Assembly (NCBI GenBank): GCA_035461905.1
Contig: DATHUV010000125.1
Span: 1-11,175, forward strand
Length of the DNA stretch: 11,175 nt
Direction of reading: 5' to 3'
DNA from: SZUA-442 sp035461905
GTDB lineage: Bacteria > Actinomycetota > Acidimicrobiia > Spongiisociales > UBA5794
Part shown: positions 6,173-11,175 of the stretch, piece after piece
Layout: each line of letters starts with the position of its first letter
Position numbering within the stretch: the first letter of the stretch is position 1
The notes under the pieces: model-generated
Database searches by the model: none
Told to the model about the DNA's origin: nothing
Seen by the model: the letters and a program-made list of their open reading frames with translations, nothing else
Translations under genes and position numbers: made by a program

Positions 6173-7699
6173 TCATCCAAGCAAGCGATGCTCCATGGCG
6201 TACACCGTAGCGCCAGCGCGAGTGGACACGTCGATCTTGCGGTAGATGTTCTCCACGTGACGGCCGACGGTCTTCGCCGAGATGTGCAGTCGCTTCGCCA
6301 TCTCTTTGTTCGACTTGCCGGAGGCGATCAGGGTGAGGACCTCAACTTCCCGATCAGTGAGGCTCCCGGGGTTCGCGAATCTCGGCCTCGTCCCACCGCC
6401 GCGAGCTGTGGCGATGACCCAACCTACCGCGTCGGTGTCGAGTCGTCCCGCTCGTACGTCCTCCTCGAGGAGGAAAGCGGCTTCATCCATGGACATCGCT
6501 GCACGGTGGGGGCGAGGAGCGGTGAGCGCAGCGAGAGCATCGGCGGCAGCGAGCACCCTGGCGTGCAGCGTGAGCTGATCTGATGCGGCGCGCCGCGGGT
6601 ATCCCGATCCGTCGAGGCGCTCATGATGGGAGCAGGCGATGTCAGCGAGCGGCGCAAGCGCTGGGCATCTGGAGAGGACGCGCTCGGTGTGGTAGGGGTG
6701 GAGCCTCACCTTCTCCCACTCGTCCGTCGACAGCGGTCCCGGCTTGTCCCAGATGCCGTTCTCGACACCGACTCGCCCGACGTCATGGACGAGTCCTGCC
6801 AGCCGCACGGTCTTGCACGCCTGCGCCCCGAGGCCCATCGCCATGGCCGTCGCCTCGGCGAGGTCGGCCACAGCCGACGAGTGACCCCTCATCCATGGCG
6901 ACTTGAGGTCCACGAAGTCGGCGACGACGCTCAGCCCGGCCTCAATGTCGTCGACGTGGGATGGGGGCGCCGGCTCCGCATCGAGGACCTCGTTCCAGTC
7001 GGCTTCCCGTCGAGGCTCGCCAACTCGGATCCAGGCATCCACGACTTCCGGGTCGTAGGCCTTCCCCTGGCGGTGCTGGAGCAAAGCAGAGACATCGGCA
7101 CCAGCCCTGTGGAAGACGTCGACGTCGCGGGCGACCTGCGTGATCCGGATCGCCAGCGGGATCTGGCTACCCGTACGTCCCGACGGGTAGCCACGACCGT
7201 CCCAGCGCTCGTATGCATGGCGCAGGGCTTCGATGACGGGTTCGGAGAGTCCGAGTCGCTTGCCGAGCATCGCCCCCACTTCGCAGTGGGCGGCGAGGCT
7301 GCGCCGGGCGCCATGCACGTCCATCAGCGCTGCGCCGATGAGTCGTGCTCGCGAGGTGGGAGGGGAATCGGCACCGACGGTGCGTACCATCGCGGCCATC
7401 ATCCCCGCACCACTGCCGTGAAACACAGGTGCCATCGCCGCGTTGAACCCGATGTCGTCGCCTCCGACTGCGCGTGCGGTCTGCGCTGCGTCAGATGTGC
7501 AACCGAGGAACCGGAGGAGCGCCACCTGATGCACGGCACGCACCTCGTCATCGCGGCAACCGATCGCCCGGGCGAGGTCGACCGAAAGCAGGCATGTCGA
7601 GAGCCCGTGGCCCAACGGTTGACCGGTGCCGAGATCCGTGGCGAGCGAGAGTGACGCCAACAGTTCCGTGAGCCTGAGTGCGGGTGCTCCGTCAGCCAT
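6173..7699 (-). CDS. Tandem HD-GYP (one degenerate) with C-terminal LuxR-type HTH
   Basis: A 508-residue predicted cytoplasmic regulator. The second HD-GYP domain (about residues 240-430) is complete: His305-Asp306 in LVHDVGR, the downstream His334 and His337, and HHERLDGSGYP (358-368), the signature of cyclic-di-GMP phosphodiesterases. The first half (about 25-230) has the same fold pattern but RFLGC (63-67) replaces HDxGK and AYERWDGRGYP (162-172) replaces HHE..DG.GYP, so it is probably a non-catalytic copy. A LuxR/GerE helix-turn-helix ends the protein (SLTDREVEVL..SNKEMAKRL..KTVGRHVENI, 446-508). There is no receiver or membrane domain. The ATG at 7699 is the first good start; no Shine-Dalgarno, but TATGTT ends 8 nt before it. 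It is divergent from the YcaQ-like gene. Coupling of cyclic-di-GMP turnover to DNA binding is inferred. Confidence 0.88.
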   Translation of the reverse strand: MADGAPALRLTELLASLSLATDLGTGQPLGHGLSTCLLSVDLARAIGCRDDEVRAVHQVALLRFLGCTSDAAQTARAVGGDDIGFNAAMAPVFHGSGAGMMAAMVRTVGADSPPTSRARLIGAALMDVHGARRSLAAHCEVGAMLGKRLGLSEPVIEALRHAYERWDGRGYPSGRTGSQIPLAIRITQVARDVDVFHRAGADVSALLQHRQGKAYDPEVVDAWIRVGEPRREADWNEVLDAEPAPPSHVDDIEAGLSVVADFVDLKSPWMRGHSSAVADLAEATAMAMGLGAQACKTVRLAGLVHDVGRVGVENGIWDKPGPLSTDEWEKVRLHPYHTERVLSRCPALAPLADIACSHHERLDGSGYPRRAASDQLTLHARVLAAADALAALTAPRPHRAAMSMDEAAFLLEEDVRAGRLDTDAVGWVIATARGGGTRPRFANPGSLTDREVEVLTLIASGKSNKEMAKRLHISAKTVGRHVENIYRKIDVSTRAGATVYAMEHRLLG

Positions 7700-7707
7700 C
7701 CGTACAA

Positions 7708-7713
7708 AACATA
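7708..7713 (-). promoter_or_regulatory. Possible -10 box for the HD-GYP/LuxR gene
   Basis: The minus strand reads TATGTT, 8 nt before the ATG at 7699, consistent with a leaderless or near-leaderless transcript. No -35 consensus is seen; an inverted repeat occupies that stretch. Confidence 0.4.
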
Positions 7714-7738
7714 CCCACGCCACCTGCCAGAGGTGGGT
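7713..7738. promoter_or_regulatory. Nested inverted repeat, possible operator
   Basis: CCACCT (7720-7725) pairs with AGGTGG (7731-7736) around a 5-nt centre, and ACCCA (7713-7717) also mirrors TGGGT (7734-7738). The dyad sits just upstream of the proposed -10 box of the HD-GYP/LuxR gene, where a repressor or the LuxR-type protein itself could bind. The symmetry is seen; the role is a guess. Confidence 0.3.
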
Positions 7739-7742
7739 TCGG

Positions 7743-7771
7743 CGGACATTCGCGAGACACGTGAGTAGCGT
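7743..7771 (+). promoter_or_regulatory. Possible promoter of the YcaQ-like gene
   Basis: CGGACA (7743-7748, 4 of 6 matches to TTGACA) and TAGCGT (7766-7771, TAnnnT) are 17 bp apart. Transcription would begin near 7778 and give a leader of about 18 nt with a G-run (7784-7789) as a weak Shine-Dalgarno before the ATG at 7796. Confidence 0.45.
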
Positions 7772-7795
7772 TGACCCGATGACGGGGGGTGTTCG

Positions 7796-8977
7796 ATGAG
7801 GACGGTGTCGGTCGATGGCGCTCGCCGTATCGCGCTCGGGGCGCAAGGGTTCGGTGGGAGCCCGGTCGCGGGCCGTGTGGACGTTCGTCACTTCCGGCGG
7901 GTCATGAGGACGTTGGGGCTCGTCCAACTCGACTCCGTGAACGTGGCCGTCCGAACGCACTACATGCCGTTCTACTCACGGCTGGGGCCCTACGACCGCA
8001 ACGCCCTCGACACGTGGCTCAACCGGAGCGGGGAGCACTTCGAATATTGGGCTCACGAAGCGGCCGTCCTTCCCGTGGACCGCCAGCCCCTCTGGCGCTG
8101 GAAGATGGCAACGATCAAGCCATGGAGCCGTGCGGTCGCCTTCATCGCCGAGCATCCGGGGATCGTCGAGCGGGTCCTCGAACAGGTGCGTGACTCTGGT
8201 CCGCTGACCGTGAGCGACCTCGACGGGCCGAGCCATCGGAACACCCCCTGGTGGGGGTACGGGCCCGCGAAGGTCGTCCTCGAGCACCTGTTCGATCGGG
8301 GGGAGGTCACCGCGCTTCGCACGGGCAAATTCATGCGCCTGTACGACATTCCCGAGCGCATGCTGCCAACGAGGGTGCTCGACATGCCCACGCCGACCAA
8401 GGATGAGGCCTACCGGAAGCTGCTGCGCGAGGCCGTCCGCCACCACGGCATCGGAACCGCAAGCGACATCGCCGACTACTACAGACTGCACATACCCACC
8501 GCACGTCCGATGCTCGCCGCCCTGGCCGATGCACAGGAGATCATCGAGGTCCAGGTACCCGGTTGGAAGGGACCCGTGTACCTGGATCCGGACGCGACCA
8601 GGCCACGATCGATCACGGCTACGACCCTCCTCAGTCCCTTCGACCCTGTGGTGTGGTGTCGGCCCCGTGTGGAGCGGCTGTTCGGCTTCCGATACCGGAT
8701 CGAGATCTACGTTCCCGAGAAGGACCGCATCCACGGTTACTACGTGTTCCCGTTCCTCCTCGATGGGGATCTGGTCGCTCGCGTCGACCTGAAGGCGGAT
8801 AGGGCTGCGGGAAAGCTCCTCGTCCGGTCGGCCTTTGCGGAGGCGGAGGTGGATCGGCGAACCGTTGCACGCGCACTTGCTCCGGAGCTGGAGCGATTTG
8901 CCGCATGGCTGGGGCTCAACGGGATCCGGGTAGATCCAAAGGGAGACCTTGCGCCGGACCTCGCGATGCTGCTCTGA
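7796..8977 (+). CDS. ycaQ: YcaQ/AlkX-like winged-helix DNA glycosylase (HTH_42 family)
   Basis: A 393-residue protein of the winged-helix glycosylase family that includes E. coli YcaQ/AlkX, which unhooks DNA interstrand crosslinks and bulky N-alkyl adducts, and Streptomyces AlkZ, which protects against azinomycin B. The family's catalytic loop is visible as QLDSVNV (Gln44-Leu45-Asp46). This is the Q-hydrophobic-D form of the YcaQ branch, not the QxQ form of AlkZ. Other family blocks follow: YSRLGPYD, FEYWAHEAAVLP, an internal winged-helix region (about 200-260), LLSPFDPVVW, RVERLFGFRYRIEIYVP and GYYVFPFLLDGDLVARVDLKADR. ATG at 7796 is preceded by a weak G-run. It converges on the membrane protein gene with 2 bp between stops. 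DNA repair is inferred from the family; no experimental link to the SOS cassette is visible beyond an internal LexA-like site. Confidence 0.9.
   Translation: MRTVSVDGARRIALGAQGFGGSPVAGRVDVRHFRRVMRTLGLVQLDSVNVAVRTHYMPFYSRLGPYDRNALDTWLNRSGEHFEYWAHEAAVLPVDRQPLWRWKMATIKPWSRAVAFIAEHPGIVERVLEQVRDSGPLTVSDLDGPSHRNTPWWGYGPAKVVLEHLFDRGEVTALRTGKFMRLYDIPERMLPTRVLDMPTPTKDEAYRKLLREAVRHHGIGTASDIADYYRLHIPTARPMLAALADAQEIIEVQVPGWKGPVYLDPDATRPRSITATTLLSPFDPVVWCRPRVERLFGFRYRIEIYVPEKDRIHGYYVFPFLLDGDLVARVDLKADRAAGKLLVRSAFAEAEVDRRTVARALAPELERFAAWLGLNGIRVDPKGDLAPDLAMLL
8280..8295. promoter_or_regulatory. LexA-box-like sequence inside the YcaQ-like gene
   Basis: TCGAGCACCTGTTCGA matches TCGAAC-N4-GTTCGA at 11 of 12 fixed positions. 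It lies about 480 bp inside the coding region, encoding part of LEHLFDR, so it is more likely a by-product of codon choice than an operator. Confidence 0.2.
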
Positions 8978-8991
8978 CCTCAGCCGAGGTC
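8976..8991. terminator. Hairpin spanning two convergent stop codons
   Basis: GACCTC (8976-8981) and GAGGTC (8986-8991) form a perfect 6-bp stem with an AGCC loop, covering the TGA of the YcaQ-like gene and that of the opposite membrane protein gene. There is no U-tract on either side; it may be a weak bidirectional terminator. Confidence 0.4.
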
Positions 8992-10206
8992 GAGCCCCAG
9001 GATGTTGTATCCATCGGGCGCCACCACCTCGTAAGAGGCGCCGCGGCTCCAGTCGACGAAGACCACTCGTCGGCCGTGACCGATGAGGAGGAAGTACGCG
9101 CCATCGTCGGTGAACCCGATGGGTGAGTATCGCTGCGATATCGTCACGACCCTCACGGCCACGAGCGATCCGCCGGTCACCATGAGCGAGTAGGAACCGT
9201 CGGCTCGCTCTGCGAGGCGTGCGATGAGGTCGGCGCTGTCGGACGTCGTGACGAACAAGAGCGATCCGTTTCGCGGCCCACCGACGGCTTCGATCGGGAG
9301 TCCCGTCGCACGGTCGACGGTGAACCACCCCTCCGCCTCGTCGAGGACCGCGACGATCGATGCCGTACCCGTCGATGCAGAACCTGGCACGGTCCACAGG
9401 AGCTCGCCGTCGGAAGCGTGAGCCGCGGTCACCTGGTCGTTGATGACGTGTCCGACGACGAAGCCGAGAGCGTCCCATTGGACGAAGCGGACCGGCTCGG
9501 GGACGATGAACGCGGTCTCATCATCCTTGATCGTCATCGTGAGGGGGTCGACCGTGCCCGTGCGGACCGCGTAGCCGTCGGCGATCGGCACGATCCAGGA
9601 CAACCGTCCGACCTCGGAGGCGTGCCACGTGAATCCGAGGATGCCACCAAGTACGGGCTCGGTCCCCACGTCGCTCGACGACCCCACGTACACGTCGCAG
9701 GTTCGGACTCCGCATGCCTCGACGGCCACGAAGCGGCCCGAGCGGTCGAACTCGGCCCGTGCAAGCCGGGAAGTCGGAGTCGACTCGATCCCGAGGGGCA
9801 CGGCCTTTGGCTCGCGGAACGACGGGTCCCACAGCAGCGCCCAGAGGGTGTCGTCGCGTTCAGCGATCAGTGTCAGACGTACGGAAACGCCGGGGAGGAT
9901 CTCATCGAGCTGTCGCAGAACGGGGGGCACGGTCGTGGTCGGGACATCGGCTGCATTCTCCGGTGACTGGATTGCATCGAAGCCCGTAGGCGGTTCATCC
10001 TCGTACCTGAGGGCGCCGAACACACCGACCGACGCCGTGATCACAACGATCGCGCCGATTGCGGCCGCGAACGGAAGCCAGCGCCGCGCGGCGCGCTCGT
10101 CCGGATTCGACTCCGATCCGGTGCTCCCTCCGAAGGGATCATCGCCTTGGAAGGGATCTTCGATCGGGACCGGGCGGACCCGTTGATCTTCGTCCCATGC
10201 CTCCAT
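8980..10206 (-). CDS. Membrane-anchored protein with beta-propeller-like extracytoplasmic region
   Basis: A 408-residue protein of no family I recognise. It has an acidic, Pro/Gly-rich cytoplasmic segment (1-42, with the near-repeat DPFQGDDPFGG) ending in positive residues (RAARRW), then one transmembrane helix (about 43-67, LPFAAAIGAIVVITASVGVF) and a Pro/Thr linker (about 70-97). About 310 residues of alternating beta-strand pattern follow, with recurring turns (FDRSGRFVAVEA, FVQWDALGFVVG, FTDDGAYFLLIGHGRRVVFVDW), suggesting a WD40/PQQ-like propeller outside the membrane. Two cysteines, Cys165 and Cys170, could form a disulfide. Topology follows the positive-inside rule. ATG at 10206 is chosen because the hydrophilic N-terminus begins there and a TACCAT box ends 6 nt before it; the frame is open further upstream but would run into the divergent gene. 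Function unknown. Confidence 0.75.
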   Translation of the reverse strand: MEAWDEDQRVRPVPIEDPFQGDDPFGGSTGSESNPDERAARRWLPFAAAIGAIVVITASVGVFGALRYEDEPPTGFDAIQSPENAADVPTTTVPPVLRQLDEILPGVSVRLTLIAERDDTLWALLWDPSFREPKAVPLGIESTPTSRLARAEFDRSGRFVAVEACGVRTCDVYVGSSSDVGTEPVLGGILGFTWHASEVGRLSWIVPIADGYAVRTGTVDPLTMTIKDDETAFIVPEPVRFVQWDALGFVVGHVINDQVTAAHASDGELLWTVPGSASTGTASIVAVLDEAEGWFTVDRATGLPIEAVGGPRNGSLLFVTTSDSADLIARLAERADGSYSLMVTGGSLVAVRVVTISQRYSPIGFTDDGAYFLLIGHGRRVVFVDWSRGASYEVVAPDGYNILGLDLG

Positions 10207-10212
10207 GGTGTG

Positions 10213-10218
10213 ATGGTA
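10213..10218 (-). promoter_or_regulatory. Possible -10 box, leaderless membrane-protein transcript
   Basis: The minus strand reads TACCAT, then 6 nt, then ATG at 10206, with no Shine-Dalgarno. This matches the spacing at plsC. Confidence 0.42.
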
Positions 10219-10222
10219 TTCA

Positions 10223-10277
10223 CCTGAACCAGTCAGTGCATCGTGCCGTTCAGGACTGGTCGCGGGAGGAAGTCCTG
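10223..10277. promoter_or_regulatory. Cluster of interleaved inverted repeats between divergent genes
   Basis: Three 7-bp dyads overlap here: CCTGAAC (10223-10229) with GTTCAGG (10248-10254), ACCAGTC (10228-10234) with GACTGGT (10254-10260), and CAGGACT (10251-10257) with AGTCCTG (10271-10277). They fill the 85-bp gap between two divergent starts and lie between the two proposed -10 boxes. They could be operator half-sites for a shared regulator or mutually exclusive hairpins. Confidence 0.4.
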
Positions 10278-10283
10278 TAGGGT
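10278..10283 (+). promoter_or_regulatory. Possible -10 box, leaderless cyclo-ligase/YbaK fusion transcript
   Basis: TAGGGT is followed by 8 nt and then ATG at 10292. The only Shine-Dalgarno-like run, GGGAGGA at 10264-10270, is 21 nt from the ATG, too far to serve it, which favours leaderless translation. Confidence 0.42.
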
Positions 10284-10291
10284 CTGGCGCC

Positions 10292-11175
10292 ATGGGTACG
10301 GGGACCGAAGTCCACAGAGATATGCCGGATGGCGCATCGGGGAAAGCCGAATGGCGTTCGTGGGCGCGGAGTATCCCTCGTGCACATCTGAGCCCACAGG
10401 TGGTTGGGCACCTCACCGCATGGCCCCCGATCCACGGAGCGGTCCTCACCTACCTGGCAATGGCCCACGAGGTGGACGTGGCGCAGGCGACGGCAGGCGA
10501 GAGGTGCCGCGTCCTGGTACCAAGGACGGAACCCGACGGTGGCCTCTCCGTCCACGACCTCGATCCCGATTCCCTCGTCAGCCACCGCTTCGGGTTTCGC
10601 GAGCCATCTCCTGAGTCGTCGCCGGTTCCCCTCGATGAGGTCGACGTCGTGCTCGTCCCCGGACTCGTCTTCGATCGGGCAGGGTACCGGATAGGGCACG
10701 GCGCAGGGATGTACGATCGGCTGCTCGGCAGTCTCTCGCTCGGGGTCGTGCGCGTCGGTATCACGGTCGATGAGGTCTTCGTCGACCGGGTTCCTGCGGA
10801 GCCGCACGATCGCGCCGTTGACTGGGTCGCGACCGAGTCAGGGATCCATCGTGTCGGCTCGGCGCTCGGTCCCAGCAGCGAGTCGGTAGTACGGGCGGGC
10901 ATCGAGCGGGGGCTCGCTGCTGGGATGGTCCACTTCCCGGCGGGCACGAAGACATCACGCGATGCAGCGGCGGCCGTCGGGTGCGACCTCGGTGCGATCG
11001 CCAAGTCGCTCGTATTCCTCGTCGATGATCGGCCGGTCGTCGTGATCTGCTCGGGTGATCGCAGGGTCGACGAGACGAAGCTGGCGCAGGCACTCGGTGG
11101 GCGCATCGCTCGACCAGCACCCCTCGAAGCGGTACGGGAGGTGACAGGGTTCGTCGCCGGTGGGACGCCGGCCTT
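10292..11175 (+). CDS. 5-formyltetrahydrofolate cyclo-ligase-like domain fused to YbaK/ProX tRNA-editing domain (3' end cut)
   Basis: An open frame of 294 codons runs off the window without a stop. Residues about 18-188 resemble 5-formyltetrahydrofolate cyclo-ligase (MTHFS), which makes 5,10-methenyl-THF from 5-formyl-THF with ATP: EVDV, VDVVLVPGLVFD (to 128), GYRIGHGAGMYDRLL (131-145) and VPAEPHDRAVDWVATESG. The usual GYGGGYYDR loop reads GHGAGMYDR, so three normally conserved residues differ and activity is uncertain. Residues from about 193 match the YbaK/EbsC/ProX family, which hydrolyses mischarged aminoacyl-tRNA such as Cys- or Ala-tRNA(Pro): HFPAGTKTSRDAAAAVG, AIAKSLVF with Lys238 at the catalytic-lysine position, SGDRRVDETKLAQALGG and VTGFVAGGTPA. 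Some 50 residues of that domain are probably missing. No Shine-Dalgarno; a TAGGGT box ends 8 nt before the ATG. Domain identities are firm; joint function is unknown. Confidence 0.88.
   Translation, partial: MGTGTEVHRDMPDGASGKAEWRSWARSIPRAHLSPQVVGHLTAWPPIHGAVLTYLAMAHEVDVAQATAGERCRVLVPRTEPDGGLSVHDLDPDSLVSHRFGFREPSPESSPVPLDEVDVVLVPGLVFDRAGYRIGHGAGMYDRLLGSLSLGVVRVGITVDEVFVDRVPAEPHDRAVDWVATESGIHRVGSALGPSSESVVRAGIERGLAAGMVHFPAGTKTSRDAAAAVGCDLGAIAKSLVFLVDDRPVVVICSGDRRVDETKLAQALGGRIARPAPLEAVREVTGFVAGGTPA

Noticed and set aside
6088..6180. An extended EamA start at 6180
   Set aside because: The internal ATG at 6087 has an AAGGAG at ideal spacing, and the extra N-terminal residues are not membrane-like.
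7976..9478. A 500-codon open frame on the minus strand
   Set aside because: It is antisense to the YcaQ-like gene and to part of the membrane protein gene in another frame, has an Arg/Pro/His-rich composition and matches no family. It is a product of GC-rich codon bias.
10250..11106. Minus-strand open frames over the last 900 bp
   Set aside because: The plus-strand frame starting at 10292 gives two recognisable enzyme domains; it lacks a stop only because the window ends.
1..11175. Mobile element, CRISPR array, toxin-antitoxin or phage-defence island
   Set aside because: No transposase, integrase, direct-repeat array, terminal repeats or small paired genes were found; composition is even along the window.

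Overview
The window is GC-rich, densely packed bacterial chromosome. It most resembles an actinomycete-type genome (Actinomycetota, possibly an Acidimicrobiia-like lineage). The pointers are a perfect TCGAAC-N4-GTTCGA LexA box, an imuA-imuB mutagenesis cassette, GTG starts, several genes that look leaderless (a TAnnnT -10 box ending 6-8 nt before the start codon), and protein matches of actinobacterial flavour. The lineage is inferred from recalled family features, not from a search. There are nine complete or near-complete genes plus one cut at each edge. I see no tRNA, rRNA, CRISPR array, insertion sequence or prophage gene, and no gene-free gap longer than 180 bp.

Layout. (1) 1-750: the C-terminal part of polynucleotide phosphorylase (KH, S1, then an Arg/Asp-rich disordered tail), ending at a strong 11-bp hairpin shared with the convergent neighbour. 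(2) 847-2128, minus strand: a dodecin followed by a CHAD-domain protein, probably one transcript. (3) 2205-4363, plus strand: an SOS-controlled imuA-imuB translesion cassette with a perfect LexA site and a possible second, degenerate one 29 bp upstream. (4) 4368-7699, minus strand: a two-HD-GYP plus LuxR-HTH regulator, then an EamA-type transporter, then a PlsC-type acyltransferase. (5) 7796-8977, plus strand: a YcaQ/AlkX-like DNA glycosylase, divergent from the HD-GYP regulator. (6) 8980-10206, minus strand: a single-pass membrane protein with a beta-rich, propeller-like extracytoplasmic part and no recognised family. (7) 10292 to the end, plus strand: a 5-formyltetrahydrofolate cyclo-ligase-like domain joined in one reading frame to a YbaK/ProX-type aminoacyl-tRNA editing domain, cut by the window edge.

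How the genes relate. DNA damage is the clearest theme: imuA and imuB form the accessory half of the ImuA/ImuB/DnaE2 mutasome (dnaE2 is not here), and the YcaQ-like gene is a predicted crosslink or alkylation glycosylase. The rest are housekeeping or regulatory single genes: RNA decay, flavin storage, possible polyphosphate binding, lysophosphatidate acylation, small-molecule export and cyclic-di-GMP turnover. The points most worth a second look are the cyclo-ligase/tRNA-editing fusion, the tandem HD-GYP (one degenerate) plus LuxR architecture, the double LexA-like arrangement at imuA, the nested dyads between the last two divergent genes, and the cluster of apparently leaderless starts.
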